A DNA stretch of 64,000 bases from Zizania palustris (lineage: Eukaryota > Streptophyta > Magnoliopsida > Poales > Poaceae). The stretch lies in contig JAAALK010000079.1 of the NCBI GenBank assembly GCA_019279435.1, forward strand, positions 66,288,330-66,352,329. The letters run 5' to 3'. Position 1 is the first letter of the stretch. Each line of letters starts with the position of its first letter. Positions 10,173-23,130 of the stretch are shown here, piece by piece. The position numbers and the translations under genes were made by a program. The notes beneath the pieces are model-generated. The model had not been told where the DNA came from and searched no databases. It saw nothing but the letters and a program-made list of their open reading frames with translations.

Positions 10173-11557
10173 AGGGGGGATGTAATGGGGCGAGAATGCG
10201 AGATGCACCAATATCGCCACTAATGTGAAACTCTAGCTGTTGTTCAGTGTAGTGGTTGAGTTGGAGTAAAGCTGGAGAGAGAGTGAGAGCTTAGCTCTAG
10301 AGAGTTGAGGTGAGAGTGTGGGATGGCAGAGGAGGAGTAGGGCGCTAGCTAGCTTAGCTAGGCTTAGGGTTCTAGAGCCCTAGGGACCTAGACAGCCACC
10401 GCTGCAGAGATGGGGCAGTGTGAAGGGTGTCAGCGCAGGAGAGGGCGCAGCCTGAGCTTACAGAAGGGGCAGCAAAAAGAGGAGGGAAAAAAGATTTTTC
10501 TCTCTTCTGCATCGCGTCGTCGACGTCTGTTTGATGGATGTATTGATTGATTGATTGATACGAGAGGCGCAGCCTGTTCGACGTCTCTTCTGCAGCCGTA
10601 CCACATTGCTCTCTCCTACGTACGTACGGTGCATGAGCTGTAATCCGGTCAAAAAAATGAATCTTCACAGATCTCACATGGCCACTGTGTATGTTCAACG
10701 GATGGACCAATGCTCTAGTTAAAATGGTACTCCCCCCAGTTCTAAAGTTCGTGAAATTCTAGTAGCAACGAGGCTGCGTCCAGTGTCCATCGGTCCATGG
10801 TTGATGGTTTCACTGGACTGATGAAGCAATCGCCAATGCTATCGTCTGCCTACAGCGAACCGAATCATCCACGAAGCTCCAGCAGATTCTGGTTCACTTC
10901 ACAGCATGCGAAGGGAGTGACATGCGCTACAGTCTGCATGAACATCCATATCCAGGTTGTGATGCACAGTGCTGAGACAGCCCTGAGGCTCACTCTGTGT
11001 GCCAAGCTGACAGATATGCACACGCTAATAAATCTGTAGACTACATAGATGTGTTTCATGGCAAGAAAAACTAGGTATACCAGCTTACACTTAGCCACTG
11101 GCCACAGCCACATATAGGTTTTGATTGAGAACTGAATTAAACGAACATTCAGAGAGAGAGAGAGATTAACGAAAGCAAACTGCACATGCATGCAGACCAC
11201 CCAGCTTGTGTTTTCTCTGGGTGTTTTGATGTGTATGGTGGTTAGTGCAGCATCAGACAGATCAGAGTACTGTTACATGCAACTATCATGTCAGAATGGT
11301 CACAAAGCTGAAAAGGAGACTGCAAGCAAGGAAATTGTTTGGCAGGTTTGAAGAGGCAGATTTCGGCCCAAAGGTCAAGCTAATATATAGTATATAATTA
11401 CAACTTCAGAAGTTCAGAGCTAACAAATGAAATGCACTGTACTTCCCTTCTTTCCACGAAACAGGTTTTACAATTACACTGAAATTCAGTTCGATTCAGT
11501 CCGATTTCAAAGTTTTGAAACCGACGAAGAAAGAGAGATTACAAAGTCAGCCCGAGG
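10173..11557. other. MIR167 upstream region, no gene recognised
   Basis: Sequence upstream of the candidate TATA box, probably holding the MIR167 promoter. It includes TGATTGATTGATTGA at about 10540-10560 and a short (GA)n run at 11153-11166. Open frames lack family resemblance. Confidence 0.4.
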
Positions 11558-11559
11558 GA

Positions 11560-11850
11560 CTGTTTGATTCCTTTAGGGACTAAACTAAACTTTAGTCTCA
11601 TCTTTTTTATAGGACTAAACTTTAGTCCCTTGGTGTTTGGTTCTAAGGACTAAAGTATTAAAAGAGAGTGAGGGATGAGAGGTAAGTAGTACTTTTACTC
11701 CCCTTTAGCAAGTTCTTTGGGACTAAAGGCTAAACTTTAGTCACTAAAGTTTAGTCCCACTTTAGTCTCCTTGTTTGGCAATTTAGGGACTAAAAGGGAC
11801 TAAACTTTAGTCCCTAAAGTTTAGCAAGGTGGAACCAAACACCCCCTGAG
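11560..11850. mobile_element. MITE rich in ACTAAACTTTAGTCCC
   Basis: About 285 bp with inverted ends GGGACTGTTTGATTCC and GGAACCAAACACCCCC, and internal, self-complementary TTTAGTCCC/GGGACTAAA motifs in both orientations. It contains no reading frame. TSD is unclear (possibly GAG). A related element is at 38521-38822. Confidence 0.65.
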
Positions 11851-11929
11851 TCAACGAATCGCAACGAACACTTTCCTGATTTGCGGCAGCACTCACGCGG
11901 AGAGATCCGAGTTAAGAGAAACGGAGATT

Positions 11930-12765
11930 AAATTAAAGTTTATTTAATCTCTATTTAGCTGACTAAATTTTAATCTATTCTTGTTTGGTTCTAACGACTA
12001 AAAATCATTAATATAATTGAACAAAGATCAAACTATTCCTAATAAATATATGGAAATATCATTTTTCCCACCCTAAAAGACATTAATGAGAGTTGAATTC
12101 TATCGTTACTACATTTTAGTCTCTTTTAGTAATTTCTTAGTGACTAAATAACTAAACTTTAGTGACTAAACTTTAGTCTATTTTTGTCCTCGTGTTTGAT
12201 AGTTTAGGGATTAAAGACACTAAACTTTAGTCCCTAATTTTTTTGTCCTGTTTAGATTGAGGTTGCTTATTTTTAAAGACTAAAATTTAGTCTCGTTTAG
12301 TGCCTAAAATCTCAAACAACATTGCTGATGGGACTAAATTTTAGTCACTAAGAGCATCCACAATGGTTGTCTCAAATAGCTAGCTGATGTGGAGCTGAGA
12401 GAAGAATAAAATAATAATTTATCTTACTACTAGTAATTGGTCCCACACGTAATACACTTAGTTTCTTGGAATACGTGAAATCTCTATCTATTAGCTCCTC
12501 ACTAACTATTCTTTTTTTCTCCCACACGTACCATTGAAGATGCTTTAAAGTTTAGTTCATTAGTTCTTTGAAAGTTGCTTATAGGCACTAAAAATATCAT
12601 ACATAGTCTATACTCATTTATGAATCTCTTATTAAATAATGTTTAGTTTCTACCTTTAAACCTAAACTTTAGTTCATAAAACATAAAAATAAAAAAGTTT
12701 TATTCCCTAAAAATAATTTTCTGTTATTAATAGGTGAAAGCAAACATACCCTAAATACGAGCCAT
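11930..12765. repeat. Degenerate relatives of the TTTAGTC MITE family
   Basis: Many scattered ACTAAACTTTAGTC and TTTAGTCACTAA motifs, resembling older, overlapping copies of the element at 11560. A separate MITE is nested at 12352-12545. Individual boundaries cannot be drawn by eye. Confidence 0.5.
12349..12548. mobile_element. Tourist-like MITE GAGCATCCACAATGG, copy 1
   Basis: Element 12352-12545 with inverted ends GAGCATCCACAATGG and CCATTGAAGATGCTT, flanked by TAA at 12349-12351 and 12546-12548. A truncated relative, matching through GAGCTGAGAGAAGAATAAAA and GGAATACGTGAAATCTC, begins at 35769. Confidence 0.75.
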
Positions 12766-15252
12766 GTTCATCGTCTTCCTCAGTTACTGACGTGACAATA
12801 CTTCGCCTGCTTTAGCTCGTAGCTACACCTCCAAACCTCCAAAGCTAGCTAGCTAGGGATCCAGTTTTATATGGCTTTTACGTCACACTAGGATGCAGAA
12901 CAGCACAGGCGCGTGCATCAGGCGTGCAATGGCCTGCAGGAGTGACAGATAGATCTAATAGTCAAGCCCAAGTGATTGACTGTACCTTGGCTTAGAGAAG
13001 GTGACCATGGCCAAATCAAAAGGAGCTCATCTTTTGCAGCTTGTGCGCCCTAGTTTATGCCTCCCAATGTGATCGATCTAGCTAGGGCCTTTATCAAGAT
13101 CTTGTCTTCTCTGTGGATAGAGAGCATGCATGCCGAGATTCAGAAATTCAGAACTAATAACCAGATCAGGTTAAAGATTCTGGATGGTGAGTCTGTTTAG
13201 TTGCAGAGACAAACTGACCATGAAATATTAGCATGCCTCGCTTTTGGTCCGTGGCTCCGTGCAAGATTTTACACCAAACCTGAGAGGAGAGAGTCCAAAA
13301 GCTTGAAGAGAATCGAGTTGCGAGTGCATGCAACGGGTAACAGAGTCTGCATATTATGAGGGTTTCGTTGTATATCTGGTTGCTATATTTGTTTCTATCG
13401 AGCATCAACAGACGAAACGGCAGACATGACATTAGACATATGACATATCAGATGCTGCTTGAATGTAGCACTACCTTTGATCCAGATTTTTAGTTGTACG
13501 AGTACTAGTCGTCCTTTGCATGCATGCGCTCGCTGTGGTCCAAGTACTGGAGTACTACGACTGCGATCTTCCCAAATCTTTCTCTTACAAAATGCGTATA
13601 AAATTTCAGTTAAAGCACTATGCAGTTGCAGACGTAGAAGCAGCTAGCATTGCACTGATCTTGATCTTACAAGCTTACACGCAGGTGCAGGCCTAGAGAT
13701 GCTTAGCTGCTGGCCATGTGGTCCTCGATCTTAGGCATGTATGCTTGCGTACTTGTGCTCCTCTCACCTCTCCCCTCTCACATCCTAAAAGCCTACAGAC
13801 TACAGCGGACACCAAAGCAAAATAAAGATCAAGTGTACTAGCTACTACTGCATTCGATCAGTCTCTACCCTCTACTAGGCACTAGCTCGTCCAGATGAGC
13901 TAGCAGCTAGCTGAGCTGGGGCATGGGGACGTTGGAGTACTGGTATAGTGATGTGAGGTAGAAGAAGAAGGGAACTGCTGACCATGTGGCAAGATCTTGT
14001 GCAAGGTGGCCACTGTTTGCTCTCTGTACTTGGACAGGACCCAAGCATGCAAGATGCTACAGGTTATGCATGGGTTAGGTGCAAACGGGGTGGTAGCTTG
14101 CTACGGTGTTCTTCACAGGAGACGCGCTGCGGCGTTCGTTGTACAAATGCAAAATCGATCGATCTGCATATATGTAGATGTAGTTACAATTCTCTCCACG
14201 GTGCCAGCGCCAGCGGAAGCATGAATCGACGCGATTTGAGGTCGAAAACCTCGCCGTTTCTCGATGCCGGCGTGGTCCAGCACCTACGGTTGCGAGGCTG
14301 CGCTACGGCGACCATCAAGGAGCACAGCCTGTGCTGCACGCGGCGCGCAGATACGAGCCCATCAATGCATTTTTTGTGTAGGTAGGATACGAATCAGCCC
14401 AAGCGAGCCGCACCGCACGCCGTATACAGCTTGCTTCCACGCGCACTCGATCACCGCCTCGTTTTTTTTCATCTTTTGCCGCGTACTACGGTATTGTTCA
14501 CTGCAAGGATGGGCACGGCGGCGGCCGGCCATCGAACCTAGCTTGGTAGCTACAGGCTGCGTGGCAAATCGTTGAACCAAGAGAAGTGTAACACGGCAGG
14601 GGACGGTTCGCCGGCCGGCGCGGTGAGCTTGTTGACGGGAAAGTCAGAAAACGCGGCGGCCCCGGCGGCCGCGCCGCATCCTCCCCGAAACCGGCGGCCT
14701 CGTTTAACCGCCGCGAACTGGGCCGTGTCACGGCGGCTGTAGAAATGAACTGAAGCGTCACCGGCGCGCAGGCCGATAGACTCCGACTGCACGCGCGGCC
14801 CATCACGCGGCCCCGATTTTGGCAAAATTGGCATTTTTACTGCTAATTTCTCCAAGGTTACCTTCTGACTGGCAAAGATTAGGGGAGTCCGTGTGTTATA
14901 TTACCGTCCTGCTTCCTCCGTCACAGAAAGATTTCATTTTTAACAATTTTAAACAGATTATTAGTATCAAGAAATCACTTAGGTGTATTCATTAACATTG
15001 TTCACTCTTTCAGTCAGGATCGTTAGAAGTTGTACTAGAGTCTGTGTGAGATGGATCATGGATAGATTAGAAATTCAGCGTAGGCAACGACAAGACGCAG
15101 TATTCTGTGTATATATCTCCACAGTGATACAATCCTACTTAGGCTACAATGAGATGGAGAATTACATGTGTAAAATCTTAATCTCAAAGAGCTGCTCATT
15201 ATTTTTGCAAGAAAGAGGCCTCGAGTTTAGTGATCAGTTTAGCTGAAGCAGG
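12766..15252. other. Intergenic, no gene recognised
   Basis: Mixed sequence with GC-rich patches at 14210-14380 and 14500-14830. The GC-rich patches produce overlapping open frames on both strands without recognisable domains. A fragment near 14907-14940 resembles one end of a Stowaway MITE (CTTCCTCCGTCACAGAAAG) without a visible partner. Confidence 0.4.
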
Positions 15253-16470
15253 TCATGGCGAAGACAAGAGGTGCCTAAGCTGTCGCAGGTGCTGGTCGTT
15301 GGAAATGTTCAGGGACAGGCGGAGATTCGTCAGCAGCGACTCCTGCTCCCACGTCAGGGGCCCCGACGCGTACAGAGCTCGCATCGTCAGCTGGTACGCC
15401 TCCAGCTCCAGCTCATGGACGCCAATGGCCGGCTCGTCGTCGGCGGCGGCGTCGGCGTCCATGCCGGAGGTGCATGGGCATGCAGACATGGCGTCGTCAG
15501 GGAAGCCGACAGACCGGCGGCGCTCCCTGGCGTTGGCGAAGTTTTCCGAATCATTTATGCTGCAGCTAGCCACTGAACATTCATCAGTCTCTTCCCTGAT
15601 GAACTGTGGAGGCCTGTACTGGAAGCTGCTGCCATCCAGCCCACAGGCTCTGGTTGCATTTTCAGGCTGTGTTCTCTTTCTTGGATGGACTGATGTATCC
15701 TCCCTTGCTTTCCTCTTCTTGTTTGATCTTCTAGGCACAGCATCATATGGAACCTGGCCTCTTCGCGCAAGCTTAGTTTTCAGATTCATAGCCTCAGATT
15801 TCTGTAGTCCAAGAGAGAACAAGGTAACTATTAATCCATGTCAGTAACATATTGCTTTGGCTCCCAGAACTCATGCAAGCTGAGCAATGCAGCAATGTGT
15901 GAGCTGAATTGTCTGAGCTCATTATGTAGCCAGATGTGCATAATTGGTAATCATGAGTAATGCAAAGGTTGTTTACTTGTTTGATGTAACTAATAAGCTA
16001 GGAATGATAAGTCTGATAAGCAATGCCTAAGCGATAATTTCACCGGAACATAAGCAACTGTTGAGTGATTGGTTTGAAAAATGACCATGCACAGAACACC
16101 TTTCAGATGCTCCTCCAAGAACTGGTGTTACCTTGTCTGCCACAGATAACTGCCTGCTGTGAGGTGCTGCAGGTGCAGGAACTCTCAAGCTGGAGATGTG
16201 AAACTCCTTCAGTTGGATGCAATCGGCGAGCCGGATGACGAAGTAATTGTTGGTTAGCATCCTTGCGATCTTGCCAAGCTTCCATGTGTTGTGATCCAAC
16301 ACCTCGGTTACATCTCCAATAATCCATCTGCATCTTGTCTGAACAACAGTTGGTCGGTTTGCTCTAACACCATAATCCATCTGCACGTTTCTTGCCCCAT
16401 GTTTTCTTCCAGAAGGGAAAACCAGATCACTGTCCCTAAAGATTTCTTGAGCTCTATTTTTCAGCTTCAT
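15253..16470 (-). CDS. Agenet/Tudor-like and ENT-domain protein
   Basis: Two coding exons on the minus strand, 16470-16132 and 15801-15253, joined in phase, encode 295 residues. The first exon carries a plant Agenet/Tudor-like segment at about 50-105 (RWIIGDVTEVLDHNTWKLGK, then ADCIQLKEFHISSLRVP). The second has a basic stretch (RRSNKKRKARED) and a C-terminal ENT domain at about 245-290 (ELEAYQLTMRALYASGPLTW, EQESLLTNLRLSLNIS). Agenet modules bind methylated histone tails and ENT is the EMSY N-terminal fold, so a chromatin-reader role in the nucleus is inferred. The start is the first ATG after an acceptor at 16481. A non-coding leader exon appears to end at 17684, leaving a 1.2-kb 5' UTR intron. 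A related protein group carries two Agenet repeats; only one is seen here. Confidence 0.85.
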
Positions 16471-16480
16471 GATTCCACTT

Positions 16481-17760
16481 CTGATCAATCCATGAGAATA
16501 AAGAAAGTCAAAACATGCATTAGCACCGCGAGTTGATAACAATAAGTCAATATGATTGAGTGATTGACAAATAATGGTAAACAGTATAATGCAGTAATTC
16601 TTGCATCTAAATAAAACAAAGTCAGCAGAAATGATCACCCAAGATCTACAGCACAAAAGTCCCATTCTTTACCGAAATATGCAGTTGTAAAAGGTTACAC
16701 GGATAGTCAACACCAATTCGAAATAAATAAATCAATCTTTCAAGCACAGAACAACAAACAGCTGCTCAAATTCAGAAGTTTCGACGAAGGAAAGCCACAG
16801 AATTGGACACCCTTCAAAGTCGCAAGTCGCAACCACAGAAGCAAACAAAATTGTCCTGTCTCACACAGGATAATTTGGATAAATCGATCCCCTAATCCGG
16901 ATCCGATGGAACCATGAATACGTGAATAAGACTCTTAGATCCAACTTGGACCATGCTATTGCATACAACAATGGGAATTTGAAAGTAAGAAAAACAGATA
17001 AAATAAGTCTGAAAGGGGAATAGTTTTCAGGAACAAAGAACATTTGACAGTAACATACTAGACTTGGTTTTCAGTCATAATTATCAGAATACTTGAATTA
17101 AATTCCCAGCTAAAAACCAAAGTACAACACGGAAAAGATGAGGGATCCATGGAACTATGAAAACTTCCAATCTGCACCAACTCAAACATTGGACATTAAC
17201 GATCCAGATAATCTGGATGAACTCTAACGAAGACAACAACTTGGGAGAAATCAGAATGATATTTCGAACTGGAAACCAAGAGCATCAGCTCAGATTGGAA
17301 TCAGGAAAGCAAAGAAGAACTCCAAAAAATCCAACCTTTACCGCACAATCTACAGAAAAATGATAAATTGAACGTGAAAGAAATCCAACGCAGCAGCTCT
17401 GAATACTTCCAACCTGCAACAAGCCACTCGATTCGCTTTGCCAATCGAAGAACAGGAGACAGGGAACCGCGAGAGTACGGATTCCGATTTGTCCCAATTG
17501 GGTTGCTCGAACCCAATTGGGATTGACCAGCGAGGTGAAGGGCAGGGACAGCAGTTCTGGTAAAACCAAGAAATTGGAAATAAACAAGCTAAAAAAACTT
17601 ACCACCACCGAACCCCCAATAATAGAAAAAAAATTGGATGTGAAAATAATGGAGAGAAATCTGGAGACCAATCGGAGACCAACCTTGCAGGAGCGAATCA
17701 GGCGGTTACGAAGCGATCCAGATGCCTGAGTTTGAGGGCACCTTGGAAACGGCGTGCTCG
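16481..17760 (-). other. 5' UTR intron and leader exon of the Agenet/ENT gene
   Basis: Minus-strand donor CTGCAAG|GTTGG at 17684/17683 and acceptor GATCAG at 16481 frame a 1.2-kb intron upstream of the ATG. The leader exon probably lies at 17684 to about 17760. Inferred from splice motifs only. Confidence 0.5.
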
Positions 17761-19427
17761 TTTTCTGTATACATGGGGTGTTCTTTGGTTCAGTTCTTGG
17801 CTACTGCTATTGCTTTCTCTTCTATTCTTTTCTTTATTTTTTCCTCTATTTTTTATTTCGTATGTGATACCTTAGAATTACTCTAGTTTTTTTAAGACCC
17901 AGACACAATGGTTTTTCAGATAATTTGGACAAATCCAAAATTCCGAATGCCCAAATGACTTGTAATCTCCGAACGGACCAGCTGCTTGTTATAATAATTT
18001 TTGCTCGTAAAATGAACACATTTGGTTTGGTTTACAAAATATGTCCAGAGTTCAGAGCTCAAAGTTCAAACCTGAAATTTCTGAAAGGGATGGTAAATAT
18101 TCCATCCGGTTCTTTTTCTCCTGTATTGACGGGGAGAACACAGAACAGTGGATGTCACTGTAAGGGAATGTTCTTTTCTCTCATGAAAATTATACGCCAG
18201 CTTCTCGTATCTTTACGAATCTGAGCCCAGTATTTTCGTTTTTAGGGAAGCCAGCCTAAATTTTTAGTACCTTTGTTTGTTTCATACAAAAAAAAACTTC
18301 AAGAAGGGAGTAGTTGGCAACTTGCAAGCCTCTTTACGCCCTGACAAGATGGAACCTACTGTTTCAGCTAGCCATGCTCAACTGGCTCAACTCTTGATAA
18401 GATAAGATTGACACGTGGTTGATAAATGACGAGTTTGATCAGGGTAGGGTTAAACTTTGTCAACTATTTTTTTTTCGCTTCATAGTGAAAAATGTTCCAT
18501 ATATTTATTAAATTATGCATCCCAGCAAATTTAGCCTTACACAATCTGAAGTACGAAGTGTCGTCTGTAAAACCAGTGTCAGTTGTACTGACCCAGGTCG
18601 TGAAAGATGCATGTCATAAAAGCACACCCTTTTTCACGGAAATAATATGCCACAAAAAAGGGAAACGCATCTTACAAAAAAAAGCCTAAACAAATGTTGC
18701 AGATACGATTCAATAGACATGCAGAATAAACTTTACAAGCAATAACCAAATGCTGTAGATAGGTTAAAATGGAGAACAACGAAGAAAATAATAAGCACGC
18801 AAAATTCATCAGAAATATTTAGAACTTGTAAGTCTTTTACAAGCGAATATTCAACTATTTGCTACCTTCAAAACTATTTCAATTATTTATCAATTTAATC
18901 CATAGTTATACTCAGATGGCCTCACAAGCCACATGTCATCTATAATTGACAAATAATCAAATAAAACAAATTTTTAGTAACAAATCCTCATATCTAGATT
19001 TAAGAGTTTGACAAAAACCTTTATTGAGAAGAACAATACAGAAGATAACAAGGAAATCCAGCAGGGAAGCAGATCTGCTGCAGTGACGGTTTGACTGCAC
19101 GCAAGGACTGAAACACCATCTCAGCCGTCAATTTGATGCATCAAATGTCACTAGAACAATGCTTAGCATCGAGGAATTTAAATAGAGCCTATCAGATTAG
19201 AAGCAAACATGAACACAATAAGACACCAAATACAACCACAATGGAAAGCACACGTAAACTGACAAAATATGCCATATATTATGTCTCATAGATGGTATTG
19301 AGAAGTACAAGTCTTGAGACAAAGAACTACCAAAACGATATATCATCCCTGAACTCCCCCCAAACAAAAATGACCAAAATCATAATACCAGAACTTGAGG
19401 TAATTTACTAACAACTCGATCATAAAA
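17761..19427. other. Agenet/ENT upstream region and RPL4 3' side
   Basis: AT-rich DNA without recognised genes. The last 150-200 bases before 19428 are probably the RPL4 3' UTR, since RPL4 is read leftward. Confidence 0.45.
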
Positions 19428-21656
19428 TCACTGTGTCGTGCCAAGCCACTTGGAAAAATTATCAAACTCTGTGTAGTCACTGTCCGAAATCATGGTCTTG
19501 TACCATGCCTTTCCAGCAGCCTTGATCTTCGAAGCCTCCTCCTACAAGAGAGGTATATAAAGTCAAATTGCCAGTAAGAGGGTGAGTGGTATTTACAATC
19601 AGGTTAGCATTTCACAGTATAGATACGTTAAGAGGATGAGTAGTATATAAAATCAGGTTAACACTTAACAGTATAGGTAATAAAATGCACAGGCACAGCA
19701 AATAAGTACATGAAACAAATAAATTAACATATCAGCCAAATGGCACATTTCATCACTATCAACCTCCATTCATGAACCAGATTTCATCACAGTATATGCT
19801 GGCAGACTATAAACAATTAAATTCAAAAATGGCTGATTAAACCAGATTCAAACACAGATTGGGACACTAAATCAGAATCAATGAAAAAATATTATACTAA
19901 ACCAGAATGTAAAAAAAAACCTACATGTCAGACTTAACATGCCCATGACATACCCTAAGAAACAAAACAAGTCAAATACTTAACAAAAGATAAACACAAT
20001 TGACATTTGTCACACAAACTCACTACAGTAAATAAATACATCTGAGCAATGCACTAGCATAATGTATTGTTAATATATACAGCTCTACATAGTATCATCA
20101 CACTGTGCATAAGTGAACGATCATCGGTTCGGATCAGTCGCAAATATGTAGCAGAAAACTGCCAAGTGCCAACCAAAGCAAATTGGTACAATGCATTATA
20201 TCAAACTATGAAGTCTAATATTGAAAACAACAGCTAAAACAACCTTCTCACCAGCAGCACCGCCCTAAAGCATTAGGGACTATATATAATACTAAAGAAA
20301 CCCAAAGTAAATGATCTTATCATCTTATACAAAACAAAGACATTAGAACATATACAATACTGCAACTTCAATAAGAACAGATAATAACTAAGACATTTAA
20401 CATACTCTGGACACCAACAATGCATGAAAAATTATGGATGAAGAGTGAGTAAATATATAGTACAGTACTAATATATATCACATACAAATCATAAAAAGCC
20501 ATCAAGCAACCACATTATAACATATGAGATAACAAACATGGGAAGGGTGTTCATACCGGGCTGAGCTTGGTCCTCTTGGAGTCTAGCTTCTCATTCTTGG
20601 CCTTGATACGGGCAGCCTCAGCGAGGGCAGCCATCTTGCGTGCAGTCCCAAAGTACGGGTTCAACTTGAGCACAGCTGCCACATTCTTCAGAGGGTTCCT
20701 TCTAGCCTCCCTGCGTTTCACCTCCTTGTTGATGGGCTTCACCACTGACTGGACTTCATCTGAATTGATGAGTCTGGACAAGTCAGCATTTGCCATCTTC
20801 GGCCTCGGGAGCACAAAACCCTTCTTCTTCACCGACGGTGTATCAAAGCCTCCATACACCTCATCGAGCTTCTTGAACGCACACTCAGTCCAGATCACGA
20901 ACCGGCCAAGGTGGCCACCAGGGGCAAGGTCGAGCAGGTTGAGACGCTCCACATTGGAAACATCAACGCCAGGGAGGTTGCGGAAAGCCTTGACGACCTT
21001 GGAGCCCTCGGTGCCGTAGACAATGAGGGGCCCCTTGCGGTTGATGTACCGGCGGTTGCGCATCTTCCCCTTGCCAGGGCGAATGGCCACGGAGTCCTTA
21101 GCCTTCTCGGCATCAGCATAGGCACCAATCTGCTTAAGGACCTTGATGGACTGCGCAGTCTTCTCGATGGACTCAATGGAGTCTGAAACGACCATCGGGA
21201 ACTCAGGGACGCCTTCGATGCGGTGGCCGCGGGCGAGGACGAGGGACGGAACGGCGGTGGCGGCGAGGGCGGACGCGACGGCGATGCGGCGGAGGCGGAT
21301 GTTGACGCGGCGGTGCCAACGGCGCCAGATCTTGGTGGCGCGAACATGCGCCCCCCACGGCACATGTTGCCGAAAGCTCCCTGGCCAGCGCGGTGCGTAC
21401 CGCCGCCGGGAACGCGGGGGATACGTGAGACAGCGCGGCCGGTGCCCCAAGACTCAGCAGAGGTTTGGTGGCCTGCACGGCGAGACACAGCGTACGGCTG
21501 GCGGCGGTTGCAGGAGAGGAGCCTGTGGGTGAATGTAACCACGTCGGGGCGGATCGGCGCGCGGAGGACCTCAGGCATCTGGACGCCGACCGAGTCCGTC
21601 GCCATGTCGCCTTCCAGGGCCTTCACGGATACCAGGGGGCGCGCGGCGGCGGCCAT
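19428..21656 (-). CDS. RPL4: 60S ribosomal protein L4 (uL4), one-base frameshift
   Basis: Minus-strand exons 21656-20557 and 19541-19428 encode the eukaryotic ribosomal protein uL4, which lines the peptide exit tunnel. Conserved uL4 blocks are visible: RPLVSVKALEGD at the start, SAESWGTGRAVSRIPRVPGG, GAFGNMCRGGRMFAP, TKIWRRWHRRVN, MRNRRYINRKGPLIVYG, LNLLDLAPGGHLGRFVIWTE, and a C-terminal exon with AAGKAWYKTMISDSDYTEF. The expected length is 404 residues. One base is missing near 21337 (GCGCCACC where GCGCCCACC is expected), so the frame breaks after about residue 106 and resumes one frame over. Everything downstream is well conserved, so this may be an assembly or sequencing indel rather than a dead gene. 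The intron (19542-20556) is about 1 kb. Confidence 0.93.
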
Positions 21657-21770
21657 TTCCGGCGGCGGCGGCGACGGCGAGGTGGGGGCACAAGTGGTCT
21701 AGGCGGCGGGGGAGGAAAGGAGGTCGCAGTCCGGAAGACCGTGCGGTTATATTAGTGTAGAGGCTTAGTG

Positions 21771-21780
21771 GTTAGGGTTA
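21771..21780 (-). promoter_or_regulatory. Telo-box upstream of RPL4
   Basis: TAACCCTAAC on the minus strand, about 115 bp upstream of the RPL4 ATG. Telo-boxes are typical promoter elements of plant ribosomal-protein and translation genes. An AATATAAC near 21745-21755 could be the TATA element. Confidence 0.5.
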
Positions 21781-21789
21781 GCTTCCGGG

Positions 21790-22330
21790 TGGAGCGATCT
21801 GGACCGTCGGTTTGAAATGGATGGTGAGATTTCAGTGTTGAGTGCTTGGCTGAGTGGGTTGGGTAACTTGGGTTGGGCCAGTTTTTGTTTTGCATCTCCT
21901 CTTTGGACTCATCTTCTACAACTACAAAGTTGGGCCTTGTACAACTCTAAATCCAAAAATTTTAGAGTTGGTTAAACTAAATTGAATCATGGAGTTATGT
22001 AAGTGTTTAGTTGAGTAATTTAAATCTTATTTTATACTAAAAATATAAATTTAAACTATTTTATTATACCATACAAGCTCTAGATTTAACATGAATCTTA
22101 GAATTAGAGTTGTAGCATATAAACCCTAGATAAAAAAAATCTTAGATTTAGAGTTATTAATCTTTTTGAAAGTATTTGGTTGATCAATCTAGATTTTTTT
22201 TATTCTGGTCTTGTTTATTTGGGCATCAAATCTACTTGATCTAGCCATATTTTCTAGGCCTGAGTCACGTTGGACATAGAGGTCCGTAGCCCCATAACTC
22301 ATTTGTCTTTATTGTTTAGGTTACTCTAAG
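21790..22330. other. Intergenic, no gene recognised
   Basis: AT-rich DNA upstream of RPL4 with repeated short TAGAGTT/AACTCTA motifs, possibly an old MITE. No ends resolved. Confidence 0.35.
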
Positions 22331-23130
22331 CATGTGTTTGGTTCGAGGGACGCCATGGTCTCCTTCTTACTGCCATTTGATTGAGAAATGAGATTAGATG
22401 AGGATATTCTAATAGGAAATATTCAAGAAAATTTATATGAAATTGGGGATGCCCTGGTCCCTAAAAAACAAGTGGATCACATATACAAATTTTCACAATT
22501 AGCTCCATTAGCTCAAAGCTTCACCGCAACACACATGCCAATAGTAGACTAGTTGAGCACAAGAGCGCCACAGGGGCTGGGTGGAGGGTGGAGGCCAATG
22601 GGTGGTGGTGGGGACCCACATCGGCACATAGGAGGTTAGGGCGAGGCAAGCCAGAGACACTAGATCTAAAATTGGGCATCGGGTATGATAGGCCATAGGC
22701 AGGAGCAGAGCCGTTAAGGTGGGGTAGAGGCATTATCACGAGATGATGGAGCAACTAGAGGTAGAGTGTGTGACGACAATGACAGTGGTGGCACCTGGGG
22801 CAAGGCAGAGTGACTAGAGGTGGGGCGGAGGACCTAGGGGCAGGGTGCTCGGAGGCACCAAGGGTAGGGCAACTAAAGGCACTAGGGCATGATGAAATTG
22901 AGGCGGATGTTGCTTGCTGCTTATAGAGAATTCTAGAGAAGAAGATGAAAAATAAGAACATGATAAATGGGGCCACATGGATCCCACAAAAAGGATGGTT
23001 ATAACGATGTTAAAATTTAACTCATATTTCTTTCAACCTACAACCACACAAAAAAGTGAGTCGTTTTCATTTCTCACACACGAGATGAAATGATTTATCT
23101 CATCTCCGTTTATTTGTATCCAAACCAAAC
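22331..23130. repeat. Possible MITE-type or nonautonomous DNA element
   Basis: The segment starts AGCATGTGTTTGGTTCGAGG and near its end reads ATCCAAACCAAACTCACGC, a weak inverted pair around GTTTGGTT. The GC-rich middle (22560-22900) gives spurious open frames. No TSD was confirmed. Confidence 0.3.

Noticed and set aside
13984..14855. Cluster of overlapping open frames on both strands
   Set aside because: GC-rich patch; protein compositions are biased and no domain can be seen.
15230..15847. 205-codon plus-strand frame
   Set aside because: Antisense shadow of the Agenet/ENT gene, which has clear domains and splice sites on the minus strand.
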